Below are positions 12,121 to 24,447 of a DNA stretch of 64,000 nucleotides, piece by piece. The stretch is from Larix kaempferi (Eukaryota; Streptophyta; Pinopsida; Pinales; Pinaceae). Both the position numbers and the translations under genes were made by a program. Each line of letters starts with the position of its first letter. Within the stretch, counting starts at the first letter, position 1. The notes below the pieces were generated by a model, which was given only the letters and a program-made list of their open reading frames with translations, searched no databases and had not been told where the DNA came from. The stretch covers positions 10,311,501 through 10,375,500 of the forward strand of contig BSBM01000596.1 in NCBI GenBank assembly GCA_027924585.1, given 5' to 3'.

Positions 12121-13356
12121 AAAATCAATTTAAAAACACAGTCCCTACCACCCACGACGCTCTTCATGCATCAGAAACGTGAATTAGAGGTTGGACGAGG
12201 ATGGATTGTGAATTAGAGGTTGGACGAGGATAACCCAATCTCTAATTAAATTCACATCTCCCTCAACCAAGATGAGTGAATAATTAAAATGAATCCTTTT
12301 TCAAAAAATAAAAAATTCCTAATCCAACCAAAAATTGAAAAAAATAGAACTCCTCCCTTTCTACAATGTATCCATCCACATGAAACCCAAATTTCCAACC
12401 CTCAAAGACCATTTCCCATGATACTAATTAATTAATTTTCCTTAGAAATGGCCATAACAAGATGAAATGCATGCACAAGTGTGAATAGAAAAAATGCATA
12501 AAAAATTAGTAACTTGGTTTCTCAAAATTTCATCACAATCATTTGTCCATGAACATAATCAAAATTTCATCAGAAGTGTATCATGTAGCTATACATTGCC
12601 TCTTAGTTAAGCACCCTTGACTAAATGCCAAAACACATTAACAAAGTGCCTCTCGGGCCTGCCCTATCCACACCCTCGATCAATCTACTCAACGCTTAGG
12701 GACCGTCGATTCAACTCAAAGACTTCATATAGAAAATCACTATGTTTTTTATTTAATTTTCTGAACTTGCCATACAATGTAGAGACCGATTTTGTAGAGA
12801 GAAATTGTCTCTGTTTTGAGAAGTTGACATTGTTGTTATTGTCATTCTAGTCACAATATCTAGTTGATTATTCAACATCTTAATCATTGATAGTCATCTC
12901 AAGTACATATGTAATCATATTGGCAAGACAAACTCATACATGTATATCCATTTCATTCCATGCCACTTTGTCCTACCCTCCAACCACAAGGCGTAATATG
13001 TTGAAATCAATAAATTTAATGTTAGTTTATGAAGTTGATGGAAATATTGTTTTCTGCAAGGAATGTAAAGGACAAAACATGTCACAATAACACTCCTAAT
13101 TTCTAAGAAGTTTAAACCCAAGTTTGCATGGAAAAGTCACCAATGAGGGTTAAGAAGTGCCTTAACTTCTAGAAAGAAGTTGAACGAAACTTACTTTTTA
13201 ATTGTTAAATGTTTAATTTTAAGTTTTAAATGTATGTAAGTGAATGCCATTAAATTGGTTACTTGAGTTTGATTTAATACATTTTCAATTTTGAAGAGAC
13301 ATCATTATATACTATGTATATGTTTTCAATGATTTTCGTATTGATGTTTTATTGCA
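12121..13356. other. Transposon interior 5' of the multi-exon gene
   Basis: No coding sequence is recognised. A 29-bp tandem repeat around GTGAATTAGAGGTTGGACGA lies at about 12,178-12,235. The sequence TTTTATTGCAG just before 13,357 looks like a 3' splice site, so an upstream non-coding exon may lie in this interval. Confidence 0.4.
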
Positions 13357-13365
13357 GTTGCGACT

Positions 13366-15468
13366 ATGGACACAAATGCCGAGATACTGATTGAGCTTTC
13401 ACACTTGAGGGGCATTAATGCAGCTTTTAGTGGTGGTGACAGGATTCGCCGCTCGCTTGTATCAACCTTGGATGCAATTGTTGACACCATTTCAGAATCT
13501 AGCAATGTACTATATGATATTACATTATATAGAGAAAGAAAAAGACAAGAATACATTGATGGGCTAGACTACAATGCAATAAAAAAGTTGAAAATATCCA
13601 AAGAGCTCATATTTGCATTGTTTAGGGACCCTCGGACGGGGAAAATCCCAAATGCAAACAGGCCTCATATCTCCATTGAGTGGTGTACGTTTCAACCATT
13701 TGTTGATAACTAGATGGATAGATGATACATGGTTTTTGATATGCCACCACATAACAACAGGGAAAATCCCTTGTATTTCCTTCGAAATATGTACGCAGAG
13801 TTCGTGTTACATAAACACGTAAACTATTTTGACATCTTGTAGTTTCAGGGGATCGGTGGGGGGATTCCCCAAAATCGACCCAATGCGAGGCTTTGAGATC
13901 AGGATCGCCCTATCCTTGCACCTCGCAAGAATTTGCCTGGGCCAGATGTCCCACCTACACATCTTATTATTCCACAGACACATGATGCATTTTTGAGTTT
14001 GGCACAGGCGGTTGTTCGCGATGGCACTATGGTTCAACATATGGGTAAGGAAGGGACATCTATCCCTAGTGTGGTATATACACTAGGTCGTCACCATGCA
14101 GGACCATCCATTAGTGCAGGACCATCGACACATCCCCATCCTAGTACTGATCCTCATGAGTGCACATCATTTGGTTGTCCCTGCTATGGTATTGCCTTAG
14201 ATGTTGCCTTCAGTGGGTTTTTGAGAGAGGTATGTAGATGGTTAATTGTAATAAATTCTTCATTTATTTTCGTCTTTGTACACATATATATAGTTTGAGC
14301 TAATATATTAATTTTGTGAACTTCTAGTTGATGCTTTATGCCGGCAGCGACACCCCAGAGTCAGATGTTCCAGACTCTACAGGGGGGAATGATGCTACCC
14401 ATTTGGCAGGCCCATCTTATATAGCACCTATTGCCGTATCTCACACCGAGGTAAACATTTTAAAATTTCAGTTTTTTAATACTTGTTAATTTGTTAATTT
14501 CCACATACTTTACATTTTAGTTCACTAATGCTATCTACGGTCTAATATTTACAATTATTAAACTTGCAGATGACAGATCCTTCACTGGGGCAAGGTAATG
14601 TGGAGGTAGCACCCATGGTCGTGCCATCCGAGGAAACATCTGGGCTCCAGGTAAACAATTAAAAATGACATTTTTTAAATACATGTTTGTTTGTTGAATC
14701 ATGCATGTCTAACTACATGAACACTTGTTGACTGTAGGCACCATCCGAGACATCTGGACCATTGCCTGGATTTGTATCTCCCACTAGGCCATTCATGAAC
14801 AAGGGTCATGTGTTTGTGAGGCGGCCTACTCCTAGCAAGACTCTAACTTCCCACGACCATGGGCTTACTCATACCATGGTAATGTATATCCTTCGATGAT
14901 ATTTGTTATTTAACTTGAAATCCAGTGCATAAATTGTTTTTGTTAATGTTTGAATTGCATGTTTACTACATCAGGAACCCGAGTTGTCTACTCAAAACCT
15001 CGCATCGATGGTTGATGCAGCAGTAAGTGCTGCATCTGCAATGGAAACTGATCATACACAGGTATGTAACTATTTCAACATTATCTTTACATAGTTTATT
15101 ATTGTTGTCTATTGTTTATTCATGCATTTCTAACTATTTCAACATTTTTTCATTATAGCCACCACCAGCAAGAGCAGTTCTTGGCCCCCCTGGTTCGACC
15201 ATCCTAGATGTTCAACCAACGGTTCCATCTATTACACAAGCAACACAATTCCCTTTTTGTCAGTTGAGGTGAGATGTCCATCAGTGACCAAGTGTTTCAT
15301 GCACTTTCCATGCACAAGTTGATAATTGTTGAGCTAATGTATTAGTACATAGTTAAATTAATTTAACAATTGATATTTAATTTGCAGGATCCATAGACGC
15401 ACATTGATCCTAGAGATGTGCCTAGAGGATCAACGTCGGAAAAGAACAAGAGGAAGCTTGAGTTTTGA
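13366..15468 (+). pseudogene. Multi-exon gene of unknown function inside the transposon
   Basis: The gene starts at MDTNAEILIELSHLRG after a splice acceptor (about 13,356). Its exons can be read from GT...AG boundaries: 13,849-14,229, 14,328-14,450, 14,570-14,650, 14,738-14,878, 14,975-15,061, 15,159-15,268 and 15,388-15,468. The first exon encodes a basic, helical segment (YRERKRQEYIDGLDYNAIKK, then NRPHISIEWCTFQPF) and continues past 13,713 as MVFDMPPHNNRENPLYFLRN. Later exons are Pro/Ser/Thr-rich and probably disordered, and the end is basic (EKNKRKLEF, then stop). Premature stops lie at 13,711, 13,723, 13,894 and 15,394; two fit TGG-to-stop and one CAG-to-TAG changes. I do not recognise the family. 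Its place beside a transposase-like gene suggests an accessory protein of the element, but a captured host gene is equally possible. Confidence 0.6.
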
Positions 15469-15469
15469 T

Positions 15470-15722
15470 GTGTCTTATGGGATATATGTACATTTGGATA
15501 CATGTACATGTGGCTTGGATAGTTTTGGATAGTTTTGGACACATGTGCTTTTGGATACTTTTGGATATATATGTACTTTTCGATACATTTACTTTTGGAG
15601 ACATGTACATTGACTTCATTGTGCATGTACTTTTGGAGACATGTACATTGACTTCATTGGATACATGTACTTTTGGAGACATGTACTTTGACATTTCACT
15701 TATAAATGAATTATACATTTCA
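15470..15722 (+). repeat. TACTTTTGGAGACATGTACATT minisatellite at the 3' end of the gene
   Basis: Imperfect units built on GGATACATGTACTTTTGGA and ATGTACATTGACTTCATTG repeat directly after the stop codon, some with a period near 48 bp. They would lie in the 3' untranslated region. Frames over this stretch on either strand come from the repeat. Confidence 0.75.
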
Positions 15723-15836
15723 CTTTGTATTTGTTCTTTGGTTTCCACATGTTCTTTTGTCAATCTATTGTGTTGATTTGTCTGGATTATCTATTACTCA
15801 TGAATGCAATATGTCAAAAGAACAAACTATTATATT

Positions 15837-16105
15837 TAAAGGTTTCAACGAACTCACTACATGTGTGCACTAATTGGTATCTAATTAAAAATTGTGATTT
15901 TGGATGATCATTACAAGTTAAGTCAAATTTCTTGCTCGTGTAATTTAATCAAACTAAGTGAAATACAATGTTTTTCAAGGTTTCAATGAACTCACTCATG
16001 CACACTAATGAGATAGTTCTAATTAAAATTTGTGAGTTTGGATGATTAAATTACAAGTTAAGTCAATTTTCAAGTGTAATTTAATAAAACTAAGTGCAAT
16101 ACATG
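15837..16105 (+). repeat. Direct duplication, two copies of about 133 bp
   Basis: Both copies run from AAGGTTTCAACGAACTCACT (15,839) or its variant AAGGTTTCAATGAACTCACT (15,978) through TTACAAGTTAAGTCAA to AAACTAAGTG and AATACA. They differ by many substitutions and indels. From 16,106 to about 16,690 nothing else is recognised. Confidence 0.7.
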
Positions 16106-16689
16106 CTACACATTTCATCAACACCCAATATTTGCTTGTACAATTAGATTCAACACTACATATGAGTAACTACATACAATTACTCAAAGCAACATTGGTG
16201 TAAGGAACAAACGTTACCTCGGGATTCGAGAAATAAAGTGCCTTCTATTGTTGGTTGGGAAGGATATGCTTGGATATCCTTATGGCTTGGAGGTCATCTT
16301 CATGTAGATAAGTACTCTTGTTGTCATGTGTCATTAAGGTTTTTTCATGTGGTAAGACCCTTCAGGGTTAGGGTTTGTTCATGTGGTTTCATTGTACTTG
16401 TTTTCTAAACATATAATTATTCTATGAAAGGTTGCTAGGTTTTCTTCCCCATGAGGGTTTCCAGGGATAAAATGTTGTGCCTCTTGTGCATTGTTATTCT
16501 TAACTAGATCCTACATGTTAAATTCTTTATGTAAATGTTTTATGGTTAAATTTATGCATTTCACTAATGGTTATGATTGGTATAAAGCATTTATCTAGAT
16601 CAAGTATAAAAAATTTAACATGGTATAAGAGGTGAGATATCAAGAAGGAAATTATAAAATCCTTAAAAAGCATAAACCCTAGGAGGACC

Positions 16690-19135
16690 GAAAGTCTCCA
16701 AGTGTCCCAAACGGAAAGTCACCAAGTGTCCCTGAACGACATTTTCATGCGACTTGCACCTCGTCATAGCTCAGAAACCAGAGGTCGGATTGACGAACCG
16801 TCGACTCCATTGGTCTCTTGGCATGTGATTACCTCTAGGGAGCCCTCTCCCTCGTCTTCTCATGGCCCAGTGCCTTCATTGTGCATTCATTTTGTAAACT
16901 AGGGTTTTGCTCAATTTCATTGCATGCAATCTCGCATTGGTGGGTAAACTCTACAAAAACCCCCACCGATCCAGTGCTGGCAGTGTTCCCACGTCGAAAT
17001 TTCCCATACACACTTGTAGGAGCCAACGACATGCAATCTTGCTGCTCCATTTTCTTTTTGGCTCTCGGATGGAAAGTCACCAAGTGTCCCTGAAAGACAT
17101 TTTCATGCGACTTGAAACTCGTCATAGCTCGAAAATCGGAGGTCGGATCGATGAACTGTCAACTTCGTTGGTCTCTTGGCATGCGATTACCTCTAGGGGG
17201 CCCTCTCCCTCATCTTCTCATGGCCCAGTGCCTTCATTGTGCATTCATTTCGTAAACTAGGGCTTTGCTTAGTTTCATTGCATGCAATCTCGCATTGGTG
17301 GGTCAACTCTGCAAAACCCCGCCGTGAGCCAATGTTGGTAGTTTTCCCACGTTGGCATTGCCTATACACATGTGTAGGAGCCAACGACATGCAATCTTGC
17401 TGCTCCGTTTGCTTTTTGGCTCCCGGACGGAAAGTCACCAAGTGTCCCTGGACGACATTTTCATATGACTTGCAACTGGTCATAGCTCCGAAACCGGAGG
17501 TCGGACCAACAAACCGTCGACTTCGTTGGTATCCTGGCATGCGATTACCTCTAGAGGGCCCTCTCTCTCATCCTCTCATGGACCAGTGCCTTCATTTTGC
17601 ATTCATTTCGTAAACTAGGGTTTTGATCAGTTTCATTGCATGCAATCTCGCATTGGTGGGTCAACTTTGCAACCCCCCCCCAATCTAGTGTTGGCAGTGT
17701 TCCCACATTGACATTGCCCATACACACTTGCAGGAGACAACGACATGCAATCTTGCTACTTCGTTCATTTTTTGGCTCTCTGACGGAAAGTCACCAAGTG
17801 TCCCTGAACGACATTTTCATGCGACTTGCAACTCGTCATAGCTTGGACACCGGAGGTCAGATCAATGAACCATCGACTCCGTTGGTCTTCTGGCGTGTAA
17901 TTACCTCTAGGGGGACCTCTCCCTCGCCTTCTCATGGCCTAGTGCCTTCATTGTGCATTCATTTTGTAAACTAGGGTTTTGTTGAGTTTCATTGCATGCA
18001 ATCTCGCATTGGTGGGTCAACTCTACAAAACCCCCCCCTGAGCCAGTGTTGGTAGTGTTCCCATGTTGGCATTGCCCATACACACTTGCAGGAGCCAACG
18101 GCACGCAATCTTCCTACTTCATTTTCTTTTTGGCTCCCGGACGGAAAGTCACTAAGTGTCCGTGAACAACATTTTCATGCGACTTGCAACTCATCATAGC
18201 TCGAAAATCAGAGGTCGGATTGACGAACCGTCAACTCTGTTGGTCTCCTGGCGTGCGATTACCTCTAGGGCATCCTCTCCATCATCTTCTCATGTCCCAA
18301 TGCCTTCATTGTGCATTCATTTCGTAAACTAGGGTTTTGCTCAGTTTCATTGCATGCAATCTCGCATTGGTGGGTCAACTTTGCAAACCCGCCCCCCACC
18401 CCCCCCCGAGCCAGTGTTGGCAGTGTTCCCACGTCAGCATTGCCCATACACACTTGCAGGAGCCAACGACACTCAATCTTGCTACTCCGTTTGCATTTTG
18501 GCTCCTAGACGGAAAGTCACCAAGTGTCCCTGAACGACATTTTCATGCGACTTGCAACTCGTCATAGCTCAGAAATCGAAGGTCGGAGCGACAAACCGTC
18601 GATTCCGTTGGTCTCTAGGTGTGTGATTACCTTGAGGGGGCCCTCTCCCTCGTCTTCTCATGGCCTAATTCCTTCATTGTGCATTAATTTCATAAACTAG
18701 GGTTTTGCTCAGTTTCATTGCATGCAATCTTGCATTGGTGGGTCAACTCTGCAAACCCCCCCCTCCCAAGCCAGTGTTGGCACTGTTCCCATGTTGGCAT
18801 TGCCCATACACACTTGTAGGAGCCAACGACACGCAATCTTTCTACTCCGTTTGCTTTTTGGCTCCCAGATGGAAAGTCACCAAGTGTCCCTGAATGACAT
18901 TTTCATGCGATTTGCAACTCGACATAGCTCAAAAACCAGAGGTCAGATCGACGAACCGTCGACTCCGTTGGTCTCCTAGAGTGTGATTACCTCTGGGGGG
19001 GCCTCTCTCTCATATTCTCACGACCCAGTGCCTTCATTGTGCATTCATTTCGTAATCTAGGGTTTTGCTCAGTTTCATTGCATGCAATCTCGCATTGGTG
19101 GGTCAAATATGCAAAACCCTCCCTTAACCCCGTTT
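16690..19135 (+). repeat. Satellite of about 358-bp units, roughly seven copies
   Basis: The anchor GGAAAGTCACCAAGTGTCCC recurs near 16,716, 17,072, 17,431, 17,786, 18,145 (diverged), 18,511 and 18,872, giving a period of 355-363 bp. Each unit also holds CTAGGGTTTTGCTCAGTTTC, GCATGCAATCTCGCATTGGT, a C-run of variable length (5-10 C) and GCCCATACACACTTGCAGGA. Open frames of 60-125 codons recur at the same position in each unit, but they shift with the C-run length and are not genes. Confidence 0.93.
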
Positions 19136-19517
19136 TGTAGATCTGTGCTGGCCATTGTTGATAGGGAGTTATCCCGCCCAATTCCGTGGCAATTTTTCAT
19201 TAGATTGTGTGGAAAAATACAGCATTTATTGTCCTCAACCTAGCTCATTTTACCTCTTCCTAGTTCAAAGGCGCTCATGCTCCTCCACTCAACCCGCTTA
19301 AATGAATTTGAGAAATAATACCCCTATGACTCTATTGGGCTAGTTTCAATGGTTAAAAATTTCAGGTGGGTAGGCCATAAAAGGTTGATCCTGTTCTAAA
19401 ACTATGCACCGGTTCTGAAACCAAAGTAAGCAGTTTAGGTATAACTCTTACCTGCACCAGATTATCCAGTGACCATAATTCATGTCAGACTAAGTGGCAG
19501 GTGCAGACTGAGAGAAA
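19136..19517. other. Unrecognised spacer between satellite and NO VEIN-like fragment
   Basis: This is unique-looking sequence without repeat units. It may include intron sequence of the captured gene fragment that follows, since TCTTACCTGCACC near 19,447 resembles a minus-strand splice donor, but this is uncertain. Confidence 0.3.
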
Positions 19518-19943
19518 CTAACATAAACTCCAAGAGAAAAAGGTGAAGAGGGGGAAATTATTCGTATTTGAATAACAAAATGCTAATGGAGCATAATGAA
19601 GGATTCCCTGGTTCCACTTGTTCAAGAAAATGATACTTTCTCTTGACGAAACTAGTAAAAAATTTGCCTGTATTTCCAATGGAAATCCTGCTACAATTTT
19701 CGTTAGAAGAAAAGCATAGATACCTACAGCCACCATATTTCCTTCTGTAAGATGCTCGCCCATTAGAAAAGCTAATGCAATATCCCATAGCCCATAAATT
19801 CTATTAAGATTGATATGTTCTAGCTCACGAACTGAGAGCTTATTTATCTTAGACATAAACAAAAGAGCTTCAGGATGAATACTAGAGAGCTGTGGCTTTA
19901 CAACTTCAACCTTCTTAGGACATAGGGGTATAAAATGAGACAT
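19518..19943 (-). pseudogene. Captured fragment of a NO VEIN-like (sacsin/HSP90-like ATPase) gene
   Basis: The minus strand has an open frame of 141 codons containing HPEALLFMSKINKLSVRE, GIYAFLLTKIVAGFPLEIQA and NFLLVSSRESIIFLNKWNQG followed by ILHYAPLAF. This matches the order in plant NO VEIN-like proteins, where a His-Pro-Glu-Val...Lys-Ile-Lys-Lys-Leu-Ser segment precedes the block ending in WN(K/Q)GILDCVPSAF. These large nuclear proteins carry a GHKL-type ATPase domain. Only this fragment is present; a linker between the two motifs is shorter than I expect for the family. It interrupts the 358-bp satellite, so it was probably picked up by the transposon. The frame is open but there is no evidence of expression. 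Confidence 0.7.
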
Positions 19944-20510
19944 AGAATGATGACCGTGGCTCGGATCGACGAACCATCAAATCCATTGGATTCAGGGCAC
20001 TAGGATAGTGCTAGGGGTGCCCCTCTCCTCCAGTCCCATGGCCTAGGTGTCACCTTGTAGGTCCATTTTGGAAACTAGGGTTTTGCTCAGTAAGGGAGTG
20101 TGCAATTTTTGCACACAGGGGTCCACCTTGCAAAATCATCCTCCGGGCACTTATGGCTAGCGTTCCCAGCCGAAACCTTCCTAGACACACTTGTATGACT
20201 CCCCGAAACCCAGTTTTGTTGCACGGTTGGAATTCTATGCCCCCAGTAAGTATCCAGCAGGTGTCCTTGAAGGCCTTTTGGATGCGAGACGGAATGGGCC
20301 ATAGAATGACGACCTTGGCTCGGATCAATGAACCGTCGACTCCGCTAGATTCAGGGCACTAGAATAGTGCTAAGGGTGCCCCCCTCCTCCAGTCCCATGG
20401 CCCAGGTGTCACCTTGTAGGTCCATTTTGGAAACTAGGGTTTTCCTTAGTAAGGGAGGGTGCAGTTTTTGCACACGAGGGTCCACCTTGCAAAATCATCC
20501 TCCGGGCACT
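19944..20510 (+). repeat. Diverged satellite units, same family as 16.7-19.1 kb
   Basis: About 1.6 copies are present. GGCTCGGATC followed by GAACCGTCGACTCCG-like sequence recurs at about 19,958 and 20,317, a 358-bp period. CTAGGGTTTT is shared with the main array, but other parts differ, for example GCAAAATCATCCTCCGGGCA. It is a separate subfamily placed beyond the captured gene fragment. Confidence 0.85.
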
Positions 20511-20850
20511 TATGGTGATAATGGTGATGATGGTGATGATGCTTAAGACATTGATGGTGATGGTGAGGGTGATGGTGATGGTTATGGGATGGTGATGATG
20601 ATGATGATCAAGATTTTGATGGTGATGGTGATGGTGATGGCGATGTTGATGAGGAACCTAGAGATGACAATGATGATGGTGACAATGATGATGATGAAGA
20701 TTTTGATGATGATGATGATGGTGATGGGGATGGGAAGATGATGATGATGAAGAAGATGATGATGGTGAAGATGTTGATGAGGAAGGGGGAGATGGCAATG
20801 ATGATGAAGATATTGTTGAAGATGATGATGATGGTGGTGATGATGAAGAT
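20511..20850 (+). repeat. GAT-rich microsatellite, left block
   Basis: An imperfect (GAT)n/(GGT)n tract containing the landmark GAGGAACCTAGAGATGACAA (about 20,650) and GAGGAAGGGGGAGATG (about 20,780). Both landmarks recur in the large block at 25.6-27.7 kb, so the two tracts share a higher-order unit. It adjoins the diverged satellite without a gap. Confidence 0.9.
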
Positions 20851-21139
20851 CACCATGTGTATTCAGCCAAACAAATTAGCGTTAAATCACCCTAATCTTA
20901 GGGTTTATTGATCATATGTAAAAAATGGCATATTTATAAACTTGACATACAAGAGAACTTTTGGCATACTTATAAACAATATAAATGTAAATTTGGCATA
21001 GCAAGAACACAAAATTGGCATATTCAAAATAACATACATGTGAAAATTGAGCATATAGCAATATTCAATTACAAATAGTATAAATAGTATAGTATTTAAA
21101 GTATGTAACATACCTCATCATGCTAGATCCCACATATTA

Positions 21140-24100
21140 TCATACAACCAAGCCCTCCGAATCATCTCTTATATTGATGGTCTCCATTAATCTCTCGTGC
21201 TCTGTATCTGGTAAGAAGCAGCGTACCTTCGATGAATTTTGGCTAGGCATTGTTCGTACCTGGAGGTTTGTACCAATGATTAAGTTGGTAAAGTGATACA
21301 CACTTGCACTTGGTTTGTAATCCCTGTAAACATATCCACCCTTCTTTCTTGCATTGTTGTCCTGTGTCAAGTATTCACCTTTAACAACCATAGACCCGGT
21401 TGGGTAGTGGTTGTTTTCATCGTTAGTCATGGACATAATGAGGGTTTGTTTTCCATCTATACAGTGTGCCAACCAGTAATCACCACCCCATTCAGTATCT
21501 TTTGAGGAAACCACTGCGTATATGTGCCCTACATTATATGATTGTAGGTATATGATCAAAATATTTTTCATGCAATACAAGGCCATTAATGTGCATTTGA
21601 AGACTACATAATCGTTAAGGAAATGCATCATATCGGGTTGTACAAGGTCTGAGACATGATCAAAATCTATAGAAATAGATGATTGGTCTTCTTCCAATGG
21701 AGTTAACTCAACAATTGCACGCTGATCAAGTGGAAGTGATATGCGATCCCATCCATCAACCCAATCCAATGATTCACACCCATCCTAGTCACCATCACAA
21801 CAAGGCAGCAAAAACAAGCAAGTTTTCTGGTCCAAATTTCAAATACCGAGTTATCAGAGCTTCGGACCGAATGAAATCCACGAGTCCCAGGCACAGTATT
21901 ACATTCCCCTGCATGTGAACGATCTATGTCTACCACCTCCCAAAAAAATCTCTCCACGTGTCTCTTTCTTGTTGATTCTACTCGCATAGTTTATTCCTGT
22001 CCCATTACTGACGTGCACCACCTGACTATAAATTGACCATTTTGAATAGTAGATTCTATAGATACTTTCAATTCCTCTCTTCGTAGGGTTGTTTTGACAC
22101 ATGATCCAGCTCCATCATGCTCTCCTTTACCATGCCCAGTCTCAAAATAGTTTCACATATGTGGCACTTTGTAGTTTTTATGCAATGAACACAACCATTG
22201 AAATATGTGTGCATTTTTGAACTGACCAGCACATCCATTAGACCAAATACAGTGTCAATCCATCTATATGTTCCTTCCCTTCAAGTGAGCATAGAACATG
22301 ATGAAGAAATGACGTACATAGTGGAAGTTGTGGCACCTATCATCACTTATGTAGAAGTGATATTCCTTCAGAATTTCTCTTTTCTCTTCAGTGCTATTTG
22401 GGCCATGCCTATATGTGATATGGACCATCAAGGAAACCTACTCAAAGTGATAATATTGACTTTGGATCTCATTTTGAGGTTAAAGAGTGTAGTTCTAGAC
22501 AAAATCAACAACTGAAAGTATAGTACCTAGGGAAATGTATCTCTACATATTCTAAATTGTTCATCCTGCCATCATGCCAAATGGACATGATGAACTTAAT
22601 CATGTGTCTTTTCAATAAATTCCTTGACAAAGTCACTAACTGGTACCTGGTGACACAAAATGATCTCAATGTTAGTTTTTTTATAAGCAAGGATTGAAAT
22701 GCGACTGTTCAAACATAATTTTATAGATATAAATGCATACTTGGGATGTCACCAATTGTATTTTTTTGCTTTCTTTCCCTGGGACTATTTCATAGCTGAT
22801 ATATTTGAAACTTTTCATGTCTACAACCATTTTACCAAATTCATTGTCTCCACTCTCATGCATACATTGGCTCAATAATGTCATTCCACCACAATTGGGG
22901 CATGTTCCATCCAAACAAGATTTTGCATAGCATGTTTTCCCCTCCGGCCTATTGCACATGAAGCTATGAATGAATTCTATTAATGAAGTCGGTGGTATTG
23001 TCAGGGAGCAATCCTGCACATGGTTAGTATGCAACACACGATGAATGTACAAAAATGTTTCATAGTAATATTCATATTCTACATGGTATCTACAACAACA
23101 AGTGTTACGAAGAGTATTTATTCTAACATACCATGGCTTACATTTCTCAAAGGATCTTTGCCCCAAGTTCAATTGTCTATGTTCATTCCTAAATTTCTCA
23201 TATAGTTTTGTTTGTGTTATATCAAGAAGATGCTTAGTATGTGGTTCACGATCCTTTGAACCCCTTCTCAGTTTTAGTACATCCTTTCGGTTTGAAGAAG
23301 GCCTTGTGTGATCATGCCAAAAAATATGCACTAGTCCCTTTACTGCATCAACTAGCTTCATGTCATGACGTGGAAACCGACCAATAAAGGCCCAAAAATC
23401 TGTCTGATCGATTGTGTCAAGATGTTCTCTTCTAATAGAATACCTATGGAGGGTTTTTACATTCAAATTAACTAGTTGGGATGTAGGCCTAATATTACAA
23501 AGGACCCTGGTGTTCTTATTTGCAATTGCTTGTGACAACACATGATGAGCTGCATTGCAATCCTTTGAACATGTGTTCTTACCAATTTTACCAAATGCAT
23601 CTACTAAGCTTTTAACTATATGAGAACTTGGTTCAGATTTCTTTATCATCTTTATCCCTAACTTTTTCCTAACAACATTCATGCTCCTAGATTTTAACAA
23701 TGATAAAAATAATCTACATTTATCTCCATCACATTTAGAAACAAAATATTGATCAAGTATCTGTTGAGTTTGATAAGCAATACTATGTTTAGATAGCCTA
23801 CCTTCAATGGAATTGAGGAGACTTTCATCAACTTGTATACACTTGAGAGTTCTTCGACGTGTGCTTGCTAGTGGAGGTAAGGGAGTTGGAATTCTATCAT
23901 GTAGCGCATCACCAAGGCACTCTGGCATTTCAGTAGTATCTTGGTGTCCTTCATTCTCTTCCTGGTAGTTGGATGGTGGAAGTCCAACATCCTCTTGTGG
24001 AAGTCCAACATCCTCATTGATGGTCCGGATAACATTTTCTTCTTCAACAGTAGGCAACATGTCCAATGCCTCTCTGACTTCATCACTTGTATAACCACAT

Positions 24101-24447
24101 CCAGATAACAAATTTTGTGTTTCTCCATTAGCTTCATCTTGAGATGGTAACTTATCACTTTGGCTTGAAGTGGGAATTGCAGCATCCCCTAATGAGCACC
24201 TACGTTTTTCTTCTTGATTACTTCCATGGGGTGCTTGTTCAACAACTATTGTGGAAATTGAAGGTCCCTCTTGTCGTGGATTAATATGATGAACCATGGT
24301 ATCCTCTATAATTGGATTTGGATTAGTTTCCAAAGAAAGCCTCTGATTCATCATGTGTATTCTTTTCTTTTCTTTCTCTTCTTCAATGACTTCTTGAGGT
24401 CTCTTCCTCCTTGCTGATTTTCTTCCTCGGTTACGTGGATTCCCCAT
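21140..24447 (-). pseudogene. Transposase-like gene of the 18.4-kb element
   Basis: Start chosen at ATG 24,447 (MGNPRNRGRKSARRKRPQEV); a TTG codon 15 bp upstream is less likely. Exon 1 runs to 22,741 (GT donor) and holds a basic N-terminus, an acidic linker, then FEKCKPWYVRINTLRNTCCC with RYHVEYEYYYETF, and a Cys-rich segment ending GTCPNCGG. A splice acceptor is at 22,647. The rest is readable through stops and frame changes: ISDDRCHNFHYVRHFF, IWSNGCAGQFKNAHIF, NYFETGHGKGEHDGAGSCVK, WTRKLACFC, and a C-terminal domain (YNVGHIYAVVSS, DYWLAHCIDGKQTLI, YPTGSMVVKGEYL) to 21,140. The Asp...WSDG...GHGKG layout recalls an RNase H-fold nuclease; here the middle acidic position reads Asn. From memory, similar proteins occur in bryophytes, algae and animals as uncharacterised, element-like genes. 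In-frame stops include the codons after THD and HLA in exon 2. Confidence 0.68.

Noticed and set aside
16702-18979. Recurring 60-125-codon frames
   Set aside because: They repeat once per 358-bp satellite unit and are broken by variation in the C-run.
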